Shown: in pieces, positions 36,333-44,884 of the stretch
How the letters are laid out: each line of letters opens with the position of its first letter
Numbering within the stretch: position 1 is the stretch's first letter
Origin: JASHVB01 sp035523995
Lineage (GTDB): Bacteria; Pseudomonadota; Alphaproteobacteria; Acetobacterales; Acetobacteraceae
Reading direction: 5' to 3'
NCBI GenBank assembly: GCA_035523995.1
Contig: DATKPQ010000093.1
Location: 32,556-96,555, forward strand
Length of the DNA stretch: 64,000 nt
Program-made: the position numbers and the translations under genes
The notes under the pieces: generated by a model
What the model saw: only the letters and a program-made list of their open reading frames with translations
The model's database searches: none
What the model was told of the DNA's origin: nothing

Positions 36333-37025
36333 CTACCGAATGGAACCCAGCGTATCCTCGGTCAGTTTCCGATCCAACGCGGTCAGCACGTCGGCCGGCA
36401 GCCCATAACCGCGAAGGTGAGCCATCAGCGCTGCCGCAAGCTGACGGTTGCCGACGCTGTCGTCCCGGTCCGGCAGTTGCTCATAGGCAGCAAAACCCGC
36501 CGCCTTGCCGATGGCGAAGTAAGTCGCCATGCGGGTTTCCTTGCCGCGCGGGCCGAGGTCTTCGTTGCGCGCGACCATCTCGCGTTCCAGCGTCCGGCCC
36601 GCCGCCATGTTGGATTCGGGCGGAATTGCCAGCATTCGCACATAAGACAGGCCGCCCAGAACGCCGGCCTTTTTCGGAAACACGTGGTCGATCTGCACGT
36701 CCGCTCCGGTCAGCCCGGCAGCACCCAAATAACGTTGCGCGTACCTCTCGAACGCCGCACGGTATCGCTTTTTTGTCGGCGCCAGCCACAGTTCCGGATC
36801 GTCGCGTCCGGATGACGGCCGCCACAGGATGCCGTCGTCGAGCGGCATATCGGGCAGGACTTCATAATGTCCCCCCTGCCGTCCGAGGCCACCGCGAATG
36901 ATTTGACCTGCCACGACCGAGAAAGAGTGCCGGGAGGAAATCCCGATCCACGCCTCGTTGCCGCGCAAAGAGCAAAACTGTCTGATCAGTTGTTCGATTG
37001 CGCGTTTAACCCAGGCAGGACGCAT
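36333..37025 (-). CDS. Uncharacterised protein with an HNH-like motif
   Basis: 230 residues from ATG 37025, which has GGAGG eight bases upstream; a GTG at 37070 extends it by 15 residues. The segment VQIDHVFPKKAGVLGGLSYV followed by PPESNMAAGRTLER has the DH...N...R/K spacing of HNH endonucleases, with the preceding strand. N- and C-terminal parts show no family I recognise. It could be a stand-alone nuclease of phage or defence origin, but no phage gene is adjacent. Confidence 0.5.
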   Translation of the reverse strand: MRPAWVKRAIEQLIRQFCSLRGNEAWIGISSRHSFSVVAGQIIRGGLGRQGGHYEVLPDMPLDDGILWRPSSGRDDPELWLAPTKKRYRAAFERYAQRYLGAAGLTGADVQIDHVFPKKAGVLGGLSYVRMLAIPPESNMAAGRTLEREMVARNEDLGPRGKETRMATYFAIGKAAGFAAYEQLPDRDDSVGNRQLAAALMAHLRGYGLPADVLTALDRKLTEDTLGSIR

Positions 37026-37139
37026 CGCACCAGCCTCCGCCGCGTGGGTCAGCGTATCATCTCGCAGCACCCGGGCAAACCGGAAAGTCGGGGCCGGACC
37101 TTGCCCAGGATCGGGCCGATGCCGCGAGTGAGCAACGCC

Positions 37140-38243
37140 CTAGTTCCTCGGCAGCCTCGCTTGTTCCGGAGCATCCGGATTCTGCGCCCGATGCCGCAGC
37201 AGGTGATCGGCCAGCACGCATGCGACCATCGCCTCGCCCACCGGCACCGCGCGTATCCCGACACACGGATCGTGGCGTCCTTTGGTGCTGATCTCGATGT
37301 CCGCCCCGTATTTGTCCACGCTGCGGCGCGGAGTCAGGATCGAACTGGTCGGCTTCACCGCGAAACGCGCAACGATCGGCTGACCGGTTGAGATGCCGCC
37401 CAGGATACCGCCGGCGTGGTTGGATTCGAATTGCACAAGCCCGTCCGCCATATGCATCTCGTCGGCGTTCGCTTCGCCGGACAGCGCCGCGGCGGCGAAG
37501 CCTTCGCCGATCTCCACGCCCTTCACCGCATTGATCGACATCAGGGCCGCCGCGATATCGGCGTCCAGCTTGCCGTAGATCGGCGCGCCCAGCCCGGGGA
37601 CCACACCCTCGGCCACCACCTCGATCACCGCGCCGGCCGACGAACCGGCCTTGCGGACTCCGCCCAGATACGTCTCCCACGCCGCAGCCGTCATCGGATC
37701 GGGACAGAAGAACGGGTTTTCGTCCACCGCGTTCCAATCCCAGCGAGACCGATCGATTCTGTGCGGCCCGATCTGGATCAGTGCGCCGCGAATCCGCACG
37801 CCGGAACCAAGCGCCAGCCGCGCCACACCGCCAGCCGCCACGCGCATCGCCGTTTCGCGGGCAGACTGCCGACCGCCGCCGCGATAGTCACGAACGCCGT
37901 ATTTGAGTTCATAGGTAAGATCGGCATGGCCGGGGCGAAACTGCGCCGCGATCGCGGAGTAGTCGCGGGAGCGCTGATCCACGTTGTCGATGACCATCGC
38001 GATCGGTGTGCCCGTTGTCAGTCCTTCAAACACGCCCGACAGGATGCGCACGGCATCCGGTTCCTGCCGTTGCGTGGTGAAGCGCGACTGGCCGGGCCGC
38101 CGGCGGTCGAGCCAGGGCTGGATGTCGGCCTCGGACAAAGGAAGCCGCGGTGGGCATCCGTCAACCACGCAGCCGATCGCCGGCCCATGGCTCTCGCCCC
38201 AGGTGGTGACGCGGAACAGATGGCCGAAGGTGTTGTGGGACAT
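37140..38243 (-). CDS. aroC: Chorismate synthase
   Basis: 367 residues from ATG 38243. It makes chorismate from EPSP with reduced FMN, the last step of the shikimate pathway. Diagnostic motifs: TFGHLFRVTTWGESHGPAIGCVVDG, the three family signatures including YRGGGRQSARETAMRVAAG and ESNHAGGILGGISTGQPI, and TPRRSV and KGRHDPCVGIRAVPVGEAM near the C-terminus. A palindrome of the CCTCTC family lies 12 bases upstream of the start. Confidence 0.97.
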   Translation of the reverse strand: MSHNTFGHLFRVTTWGESHGPAIGCVVDGCPPRLPLSEADIQPWLDRRRPGQSRFTTQRQEPDAVRILSGVFEGLTTGTPIAMVIDNVDQRSRDYSAIAAQFRPGHADLTYELKYGVRDYRGGGRQSARETAMRVAAGGVARLALGSGVRIRGALIQIGPHRIDRSRWDWNAVDENPFFCPDPMTAAAWETYLGGVRKAGSSAGAVIEVVAEGVVPGLGAPIYGKLDADIAAALMSINAVKGVEIGEGFAAAALSGEANADEMHMADGLVQFESNHAGGILGGISTGQPIVARFAVKPTSSILTPRRSVDKYGADIEISTKGRHDPCVGIRAVPVGEAMVACVLADHLLRHRAQNPDAPEQARLPRN

Positions 38244-38254
38244 GGGGTGTTCAT

Positions 38255-38285
38255 AAACCTCTCTTGCCGGCAGCGGGAGAGGTTT
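38255..38285. repeat. CCTCTC/GAGAGG palindrome, copy 2
   Basis: AAACCTCTC at 38255-38263 pairs with GAGAGGTTT at 38277-38285. Unlike the other copies it lies between two divergent starts (aroC and the creatininase-like gene), so a terminator role is unlikely for this one. Confidence 0.7.
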
Positions 38286-38352
38286 CCTCCGGCGCATTGA
38301 CGCAAGCGCGTTCTCTCTTCAGCGTTCCGCCACCAGCTTGCGGGGGGACTTC

Positions 38353-39048
38353 ATGCGTATTGCCGAAATGGACTGGCGGATGGTGGAGGACTGGGTCCGC
38401 TACGACGACCGCTGCGTGCTGCCGATCGGCAGCACCGAGCAACATGCCGGTCTGTCGCTCGCGACCGACGCGATCCTCGCCGAACGCGTGGCGATCGAAG
38501 CGGCGGAGCCGCTCGGCGTTCCTGTGTTCCCTGTGCTGCCGTTTGGCCTGACACCGTATTTCACCAGCTTTGCCGGCAGCGTCACGCTGCGGCTTGCCAC
38601 CTTCGCAGCACTGCTGCGGGACGTGCTGGACAGCCTCAAAACCACGGGCTTCCGACGCATCCTGATCGTCAACGGTCATGGCGGGAACCAGCCGGCGCTG
38701 TCGCTGGGACAGGAATGGATGATGGACAACCCCGATGCCCGCGTGCGGCTGCATGATTGGTGGCGAGCGCCGCTGACTGCGGCGGTGATCAATCGCATCG
38801 ATCCGGTCGCCAGCCACGCAAGCTGGATGGAGAATTTCCCCTGGACCCGCCTGCCGAATCGGGATCCGGTAGAAGGTGCCAAGCCGATGGTGAACCTGGA
38901 CCAGCTTCGTGCCCTGCCGCCCTTCGAAGTCCGCCTGCTGATCGACGACGGCAATTTCGGCGGACGCTATCAGCGCGACGATGCGGAAATGCTGGAGATC
39001 TGGGACGTCGCGGTGCGCGAAACCCGTTCGTTGTTGGAGGAATGGTAG
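38353..39048 (+). CDS. Creatininase family amidohydrolase
   Basis: 231 residues from ATG 38353; an in-frame TTG at 38338 is a possible alternative. Metal-binding motifs LPIGSTEQHAGLSLATDAIL (Glu, His, Asp) and IVNGHGGNQPAL (His) are intact, and DDGNFGGRYQRDDAEMLEIWD ends the domain. The family includes creatininase and mycofactocin/riboflavin-pathway amidases; the substrate is not evident. The SDR gene follows after 70 bases and the two are probably co-transcribed. Confidence 0.87.
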   Translation: MRIAEMDWRMVEDWVRYDDRCVLPIGSTEQHAGLSLATDAILAERVAIEAAEPLGVPVFPVLPFGLTPYFTSFAGSVTLRLATFAALLRDVLDSLKTTGFRRILIVNGHGGNQPALSLGQEWMMDNPDARVRLHDWWRAPLTAAVINRIDPVASHASWMENFPWTRLPNRDPVEGAKPMVNLDQLRALPPFEVRLLIDDGNFGGRYQRDDAEMLEIWDVAVRETRSLLEEW

Positions 39049-39118
39049 ATGCCGGAAGACGAGGAAAGCGCCCGATGAGCAATGGCAATCTGTTGGAACC
39101 GGCGAGGAGTGCCGCGAC

Positions 39119-39874
39119 ATGAACATCCGGTTCGACGGCAAGGTGGTCGCGGTCACCGGCGCCGGTCATGGCTTCGGCCGTGCCATCGCGCAGCGTTTTG
39201 CGGAGTTGGGGGCGCGTGTATTCGCCACCGATCTTTCGGCAGATGAGCTGGCGAAGACCGCAGCGCCGGGTGGCATCGCCACGCACACCATGGATTTGCG
39301 GGACCGTGCGGCGGGCGCCGCTTGGGTTCAAGCGATCGGACGCGAGACCTGCCGCGCGATCGACGTGCTGGTGAATGATGCGGGCGGCGTCGCCGGCCAG
39401 GAGTTCACGCCGGTCGAGGACGTCTCGGACGAAGCATGGGACGTAATCTTCGACATCAACGTGAACGCTGCCTTCGCCTTATGCCGCGCGGCGGCGCCAG
39501 GGATGAAGCGAGCCGGCGGCGGGCGGATTGTGAATATCAGTTCCGGCGCAGGGTTGCAGCCTTCATTGACCGGTATCCAGGCCTATTGCAGTGCCAAACA
39601 CGCGGTCGTGGGGCTGACGCGGCAGCTCGCGCACGAGCTGGGGCGGTTCAACATCACGGTGAATTCCGTTGCCCCGGGCTTCATCCGAACCAATGCCGCG
39701 ACCGAACGGCAGTGGGATAGCTACGGCCTGGACGGACAGAAGGCGCTGGTGCAGCGGATCGCGATGCAACGGCTTGGCACGGCCGAGGATATTGCGAATG
39801 CGGTGTTGTTCTTTGCCTCCGACCTGGCGAACTTTGTGAACGGGCAAATTCTGCAGGTGGATGGCGGTCGTTAA
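39119..39874 (+). CDS. SDR family oxidoreductase
   Basis: 251 residues from ATG 39119 (GGCGAGGAG upstream). NAD(P) motif TGAGHGFGRAIA, then NDAGG, catalytic Ser in NISSGAG, and YCSAKHAVVGL. The C-terminus FVNGQILQVDGGR is typical of FabG-like dehydrogenases. It follows the creatininase-like gene and ends at a palindrome that probably terminates the pair. Confidence 0.9.
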   Translation: MNIRFDGKVVAVTGAGHGFGRAIAQRFAELGARVFATDLSADELAKTAAPGGIATHTMDLRDRAAGAAWVQAIGRETCRAIDVLVNDAGGVAGQEFTPVEDVSDEAWDVIFDINVNAAFALCRAAAPGMKRAGGGRIVNISSGAGLQPSLTGIQAYCSAKHAVVGLTRQLAHELGRFNITVNSVAPGFIRTNAATERQWDSYGLDGQKALVQRIAMQRLGTAEDIANAVLFFASDLANFVNGQILQVDGGR

Positions 39875-39913
39875 CCTCTCCCGCATGCTCTGTTCACGCG
39901 CGCGGGAGAGGTT
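39873..39913. terminator. CCTCTCCC/GGGAGAGG palindrome, copy 3, between convergent genes
   Basis: AACCTCTCCCGC at 39873-39884, overlapping the SDR stop codon, pairs with GCGGGAGAGGTT at 39902-39913. A TTTTCCT run follows immediately. Its position between two convergent stops fits a bidirectional terminator. Confidence 0.7.
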
Positions 39914-39916
39914 TTC

Positions 39917-41407
39917 CTACTTCATGTACCGCCCGGCCGAACCGCCGGCGATCTTGCCGAACACCGACCCTGACATCAGCCCTGCGCCGCCCAGGTAGTT
40001 CTGATAGAAAATCCCGCCCACCAGTTCGCCTGCCGCGAACAACCCGGGGATGACACGGCCGGTGGTGTCTTCCACTGCCCCGTCCGTCGTGATCTTCAAC
40101 CCGCCGAAGCTGAACGTGATTCCGCACGTCACGGCGTAGCCATGGTACGGGGGTTCGTCGATCGGCAGTGCCCAGTTCGTCTTGGGCGGCGTGATTCCCT
40201 TGGTGCACTTGCCGTCGAGGATCGCCGGATTGAATTCTCCTGGTTGGCACGCGGCGTTGAACTCCCGCACCGTCTTGACCAGGCCTTCCGGACTGATCTC
40301 CAATTGCTTCGCCAACTCCTCAATTGTGTTGGCCGTGGCCTTGGTCACCTGCCGTATCCGGTACTCGTCGCGCGTCATGTGGTTGGTCTTGTTATCGAAG
40401 ATCTGCACCGCCATGCGCTGCGGCTGCTTCATCACCTCACGGCCGTATTTCGCATAGGTGTAGTTGCGCCAGCTCTCGCCTTCATCGACGAAGCGTTCGC
40501 CGTTGGCGTTCACCATGATGCCGATCGGGTAGGAGTGCTTCTGGTAATTGTCCAGCACCACGCGGTCGCCGAACGGCGGCGCGCTGAGGTCCCATTGCAC
40601 CGCATGACAGGTGGACCAGCCGCCGAACGCAGCGGCCCCGATCTCCAGCGCGGCCTTGATGCCGTCGCCGGTGTTGTGCCGTGTGCCGCGCACGCGCGCC
40701 ATTTCCCAGCCGGGCCCGTAGTAGCGCACGCGCATTTCCGGGTCGGCCTCAAAGCCACCGCAGGCCAGCACCACGGCACGGGCGTTGATGTCCTCGTAGC
40801 CATCCGGCCCGAACACGGTGACGCCGGTGATCTCGCCCTTCCTGTTCTGGATCAGCTTCCTGAGGCCGGTGTTGTAGCGCACCGTCACGCCGTAGCGCTC
40901 GGCGGATTTGAACAGGAAATCGACCAGGCCCCAGCCGCCACCGACGGCCTCGACCGCCATGCCGCCGAAGAAATGGTTGATGCCGTTCACCAGGTAGGAC
41001 TGGCGCTTGAACATCGGAATCCAGCGCACGCCCTTCTCGCGCATCCACACCACGGTGGGGCGCGAGCGGTTCACCAGCAGGTCGAGGAGCTCCAGTTCCG
41101 AGAGGTTCTCGGTCACCTTCATCAGGTCTTCGGTGTAGGTCTCCACCGTGAAGGGCGGGATGAACATCGACTTCGCTTCGCTCTCGGACAGGTCGACCAG
41201 CACGTCCTTGCGCAGATCCTCCACGCCCTCGTGCACGAAGCGGAAGCCGCCGGCGGTAAAGGTGGAGTTGCCGCCGCGTTCCTCCTCGCTGGCCTTCTCC
41301 AGCACCAGCACCCGCGCGCCTTGTTCCTGCGCCGAGAGGGCGGCGCACAGCGCAGCGTTACCCGCGCCAACCACGATCACGTCATAGTGGGTATCCGGCA
41401 TGGTCAT
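39917..41407 (-). CDS. tcuA: FAD-dependent tricarballylate dehydrogenase-like flavoprotein (TcuA family)
   Basis: 496 residues from ATG 41407. FAD-binding HYDVIVVGAGNAALCAALSAQEQGA at the N-terminus, then GGNSTFTAGGFRF, NHFFGGMAVEAVGGGW, VVLACGGFEADPEM, and the C-terminal flavin segment PGLFAAGELVGGIFYQNYLGGAGLMSGSVFG. This arrangement is that of the fumarate reductase/succinate dehydrogenase flavoprotein family, TcuA branch, which oxidises tricarballylate to aconitate in Salmonella. The tcuB and tcuC partner genes are not here, so the actual substrate may differ. Confidence 0.82.
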   Translation of the reverse strand: MTMPDTHYDVIVVGAGNAALCAALSAQEQGARVLVLEKASEEERGGNSTFTAGGFRFVHEGVEDLRKDVLVDLSESEAKSMFIPPFTVETYTEDLMKVTENLSELELLDLLVNRSRPTVVWMREKGVRWIPMFKRQSYLVNGINHFFGGMAVEAVGGGWGLVDFLFKSAERYGVTVRYNTGLRKLIQNRKGEITGVTVFGPDGYEDINARAVVLACGGFEADPEMRVRYYGPGWEMARVRGTRHNTGDGIKAALEIGAAAFGGWSTCHAVQWDLSAPPFGDRVVLDNYQKHSYPIGIMVNANGERFVDEGESWRNYTYAKYGREVMKQPQRMAVQIFDNKTNHMTRDEYRIRQVTKATANTIEELAKQLEISPEGLVKTVREFNAACQPGEFNPAILDGKCTKGITPPKTNWALPIDEPPYHGYAVTCGITFSFGGLKITTDGAVEDTTGRVIPGLFAAGELVGGIFYQNYLGGAGLMSGSVFGKIAGGSAGRYMK

Positions 41408-41538
41408 CCCTCTTCAGCTTCGTGTGGCGTGCGCGCAGGCCGGAGCCCGGCGGCGTTCGTCCGGTATAGCTGGTGTCCGGGGCGGGGCAATAGCTGCGTC
41501 CGGTGTGACGGGCCATGCTTCCATGATAGGTTCCGTGC

Positions 41539-41904
41539 ATGAGTGTTGCCGTTCGCTACCCGATGACGATCGACGAGTTCCTGGCCTGGGAGAAAAGGCA
41601 GGAGCTGCGCCGGGAATTCGATGGCTTCGCGCCGGTGGTGGTGTTCGAGGTGCTCAGCGAAAGCACCGCCAGCACGGATCATTAGATCGAGAACCAGGAA
41701 TACCGCGCCACGCCTTCCATCCAGCGCTACGTCCTGCCGGAGCAGGATTTCGCGGGAGCAACGGTTTTTGCCCGCGCGGGAGACGATTGGGTGGGGCACG
41801 TGCTGGGTCCCGACGCGATGGTGGACATGCCGGAAATCGGTGTTTCCGTACCATTGACCGAATTCTATGAGGACGTTGATTTCTTTGCCCCGAACCAGGA
41901 CTGA
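41539..41904 (+). pseudogene. Uma2/DUF820 family endonuclease-like protein, decayed
   Basis: Reading from ATG 41539 gives MSVAVRYPMTIDEFLAWEKRQE, then FEVLSESTASTDH, an in-frame TAG at 41683-41685, and continues in the same frame with QEYRATPSIQRYVLPEQD, WVGHVLGPDAMVDMPEIGVSVPL and EFYEDVDF to a TGA at 41902. The N- and C-terminal Uma2 segments are recognisable. The central 70-90 residues, with part of the PD-(D/E)XK-like core, are missing between EFDGF and APVVVFEVL. It carries both an internal deletion and a nonsense codon. Confidence 0.8.
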
Positions 41905-42039
41905 CCTCGTCGTTGGTCCGGCGCACGGCGCGGTCGGACCGCCGCGATCGCGCCATTGACCGCACGCCACGCCCGCGACAGGTTCCGCCTTCCAAACCCA
42001 CCCAGGCCACCACCGCCACGCTCCGCGGAGAACGTATCG

Positions 42040-42573
42040 ATGGACGAAGAATCCCCCAACCGCGCCTGGCACGAGATCGTGCGGGACGTGCTGAAGCGGC
42101 ACAACGTCTCGCTGGTCACTTACGTGCCGGACAACGTGCTGCGCCCACTGATCGACGCGGTACACGCCGACGCGTTCTTCACCGCCTTCTCGGTGGCGCG
42201 CGAGGAGGAAGGCCTGGGCATCGTCGCCGGCGCCTGGATGGGCGGGACGCGCGGCATCCTGCTGATGCAGACCAGCGGTTTCGCCACGCTCGCGAACGTG
42301 CTGGCCTCGCTGGCTGTGCCGTATCAGATCCCGGTGCTGATGATGGTCTCCGAACGCGGCACGCTGGGAGAATTCAACATCGGCCAGGCGCTGGTCGCGC
42401 ACACCATGCGCCCGGTCTTGCAAACCCTGAACATAGAGCACCCGGTGATCACCCGCCACGACGAACTTGAATTCATTGTCGATCGCAGCATCACCCAGGC
42501 CGTCGCCACCCAGTCACCCTGCTGTTTCATTCTCTCGCCGTTGCTCACGGGCGGCAAAGTCTTCGCGGCATAA
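42040..42573 (+). CDS. TPP-dependent decarboxylase, alpha subunit (ComD/phosphonopyruvate decarboxylase-like)
   Basis: 177 residues from ATG 42040 (GCGGAG upstream). It is the pyrimidine-binding half of a thiamine pyrophosphate enzyme: VTYVPDNVLRPLID, AREEEGLGIVAGAWMGGTRG (with the TPP-activating Glu), LLMQTSGFATLANVLASLAVPYQIPVLMMVSERG. This split architecture is known from sulfopyruvate decarboxylase (comD/comE) and phosphonopyruvate decarboxylase. It is followed 12 bases later by the beta subunit. The substrate is unknown. Confidence 0.85.
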   Translation: MDEESPNRAWHEIVRDVLKRHNVSLVTYVPDNVLRPLIDAVHADAFFTAFSVAREEEGLGIVAGAWMGGTRGILLMQTSGFATLANVLASLAVPYQIPVLMMVSERGTLGEFNIGQALVAHTMRPVLQTLNIEHPVITRHDELEFIVDRSITQAVATQSPCCFILSPLLTGGKVFAA

Positions 42574-42585
42574 GGGGCGCGCGCC

Positions 42586-43212
42586 ATGTCATTCACAGCG
42601 TCATTCACGGCCAACCACCCGGTGCGCCGCGACCAGGCGAAGGTGCTGAACCGCTTCGACATCACACAACGTCTCGTTGCGCGATTGCAGCACGAGGAAG
42701 CGGTGATCGGCGGCATCGGCTACACCAATTTCGACCTCTGGGGCGCCGGCCAACGCCCGCAGAATTTCTACATGCTGGGCAGCATGGGCCTCGCGGTGCC
42801 GATCGCGCTGGGCGTGGCGCTGGCGCAGCCGCAGCGGCGCGTGTTCGCGCTGGAAGGCGACGGCTCGATCCTGATGCAGCTTGGCTCGCTGGCGACGGTG
42901 GCGGCGCGCGAACAAAAGAATCTGGCCATCGTCATCATGGACAACGGCACCTATCAAATCACCGGAGGCCAACCGACGCTGACCGAGCAAGGCGCCGACA
43001 TCGTCGCCATCGCGCGCGGCGCCGGACTGGCGCAAAGCGCCTGGGCGGCGGACGAAGCGGCGTTGGAGGAACTGGTATCGCTGGCATTACTCGAGGATGG
43101 TCCCTGGCTGATCGGCTGCCGCATCGACCACGAAAAGCCGAAGCAGACCACCGAACGAGACCCGTCCCGCATCCGTGACGTATTCATGCGCGGGCTGGGA
43201 GTAAAGAAATAG
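42586..43212 (+). CDS. TPP-dependent decarboxylase, beta subunit (ComE-like)
   Basis: 208 residues. The pyrophosphate-binding domain has the GDG-x(n)-N motif: EGDGSILMQLGSLATVAAREQKNLAIVIMDNGTY, preceded by NFYMLGSMGLAVPIALGVALAQP. It completes the enzyme encoded by the preceding gene. With the TcuA-like flavoprotein on the other side of the Uma2 remnant, a 2-oxo-acid catabolic function is plausible but not shown. Confidence 0.87.
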   Translation: MSFTASFTANHPVRRDQAKVLNRFDITQRLVARLQHEEAVIGGIGYTNFDLWGAGQRPQNFYMLGSMGLAVPIALGVALAQPQRRVFALEGDGSILMQLGSLATVAAREQKNLAIVIMDNGTYQITGGQPTLTEQGADIVAIARGAGLAQSAWAADEAALEELVSLALLEDGPWLIGCRIDHEKPKQTTERDPSRIRDVFMRGLGVKK

Positions 43213-43304
43213 AACCTGACGAAAGTTTCATCCACCCGCATAACTTCTGCAAGCGCCGCAGCCCACAATTCACGCGTCCGCCGATCCTGCCTGAGAGGTC
43301 GCCA

Positions 43305-43886
43305 ATGAAGACCCTCCGCAATACTCTGTTTGGCGCCTGCCTGGCGCTGCCCTTGCTCGCTGCAACGGGACAGGCGCAGACAGTTGTCGAGACCCAGGGC
43401 CGCATCATCACCCTGCCGCCGGGTGCCGTTGTCCTGATCCTGCCTGGCCCGGGCACGATCGCCACCCCAAGCCATTCGGTCGCCGCAACTCCGGCCGACA
43501 TGCCGGTCATGCAACTGATCGCGCAGCAGCAAGCTGCGATGCAGCACATGATCGCGCAGATGAACGCCATGTTCCAGCCCATGCCGCCACTGACCAACCC
43601 GTCGCAACTGCTCCGTGCGGCATTCGGCGCCGGCGGGCCGATGCTGACGCTGGCCGCGGGTCCGGGCGTGTGCAGCGAGAGCGTCACCGTTGTGCAGCGT
43701 GGCAACGCCGCGCCGGTGACTACCCGGACTGCTTCCGGTTCCTGCGGGGCGCCGATGGGGAGCGCACCGCACAGTGTCGACCAGATGCGTCCGGCACAAC
43801 CCGCGATCCCGCGGCACGGACCAAAGGTGCTGGAAATCAGCTATCCGCCGCACACGATGGGGTCCGGAACGCCGCCCCGCACCTGA
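43305..43886 (+). CDS. Secreted protein of unknown function
   Basis: 193 residues from ATG 43305 (GAGAGG upstream). Signal peptide MKTLRNTLFGACLALPLLAATGQAQ. The mature chain is low in complexity, with a Met/Gln-rich stretch (QLIAQQQAAMQHMIAQMNAMF), a CSESVTVVQRG segment and a second Cys in SGSCGAP that could form a disulphide. No family recognised. Confidence 0.65.
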   Translation: MKTLRNTLFGACLALPLLAATGQAQTVVETQGRIITLPPGAVVLILPGPGTIATPSHSVAATPADMPVMQLIAQQQAAMQHMIAQMNAMFQPMPPLTNPSQLLRAAFGAGGPMLTLAAGPGVCSESVTVVQRGNAAPVTTRTASGSCGAPMGSAPHSVDQMRPAQPAIPRHGPKVLEISYPPHTMGSGTPPRT

Positions 43887-44071
43887 CCGCGATCGCAGAT
43901 GCTACGTCCCGGCGATGCGCCGGGGATATGCGCGGTTCCCGTCGGGCCACGCTTGGCTGCCGGGGGCCGACGACCCCATGACTGCCGGTATCGAAGCTCT
44001 GCGATCGACGTATGGCGGGCGGCGCGGGCGGCGATGTATATGGCTGGCTCCAGCGGCGCTCCGAGGAACCC

Positions 44072-44851
44072 ATGCAGTTCGGCCAGTACAAGCTGACCAT
44101 GTGCCGATATGGCTGGATGCTGCATTGCGGGCCGTATATCGGCAAGTGCTTCGAGTTGTACGGCCAATACAGCGAGGCCGAGGTGGCCATCCTCCGCTCC
44201 ATCCTCAGGCCAGGGGAAACGGCGATCGACATTGGCGCCAATATCGGCGATCTGACCGTGCCGATGTCGCGCATGGTCGGCCCCCAGGGGCGCATTTACG
44301 CGATCGAATCACATAGCGACAACTACCATGTACTCTGCGCCAACCTTGCCTTGAACGGCATCACGAATACCAAGGCTCTGAATTGCTTCATCGCCGACTC
44401 GCCGGACGTCGCGACAGAAGGGCGATGGGGAAAATTCGGATACGTCAGTCAGATTTGGGGGGCCACGATAGTTCCCCTCGATTCGCTGGGCGTGGAGTCA
44501 TGTGCGCTCATGAAGATCGACGTGGATGGCAAGGAGCTGGAGGTCTTGCGCAGCGCACGCAGCCTGATCGAGAAGAGCCGACCGATCCTGTATTTCGAAA
44601 ATGACGAGCAGGATGCATCTCCGGCGTTGCTGAGTCATGCAATGGGCCAGGGCTACGATCTGTATTGGCATCCGGCACCGATATTCGAAGCGGACAACTT
44701 TTTCGGGAACCCGATCAACCACTGGGCGCCGCGTAACATCGTGTCGCTGATGATAGTCGGCATACCGGTGGAGAGGCGAGCGCAGTATTCCGTACCATTG
44801 AAGCCGGTGACGGATCCTGGGCAATGGTGGGACCAGATCCTGGCCCAGTGA
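44072..44851 (+). CDS. FkbM family methyltransferase
   Basis: 259 residues from ATG 44072 (GAGGAA upstream). The SAM-binding motif TAIDIGANIGDLTVPMSRMVGPQGRIYAIES is followed by NYHVLCANLALNGI, then IVPLDSLGVESCALMKIDVDGKELEVL, the FkbM family signature. It is a Rossmann O-methyltransferase of a family acting on polyketides, sugars or lipids; the target is unknown. It stands alone with an enoyl-CoA hydratase gene downstream. Confidence 0.85.
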   Translation: MQFGQYKLTMCRYGWMLHCGPYIGKCFELYGQYSEAEVAILRSILRPGETAIDIGANIGDLTVPMSRMVGPQGRIYAIESHSDNYHVLCANLALNGITNTKALNCFIADSPDVATEGRWGKFGYVSQIWGATIVPLDSLGVESCALMKIDVDGKELEVLRSARSLIEKSRPILYFENDEQDASPALLSHAMGQGYDLYWHPAPIFEADNFFGNPINHWAPRNIVSLMIVGIPVERRAQYSVPLKPVTDPGQWWDQILAQ

Positions 44852-44884
44852 TGACGTGATGCGGTCCGGCGGAGAGATGCGGCG

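Noticed and set aside
40142..41542. A 466-residue plus-strand frame
   Set aside because: It is antisense to the TcuA-like flavoprotein, which is clearly real.
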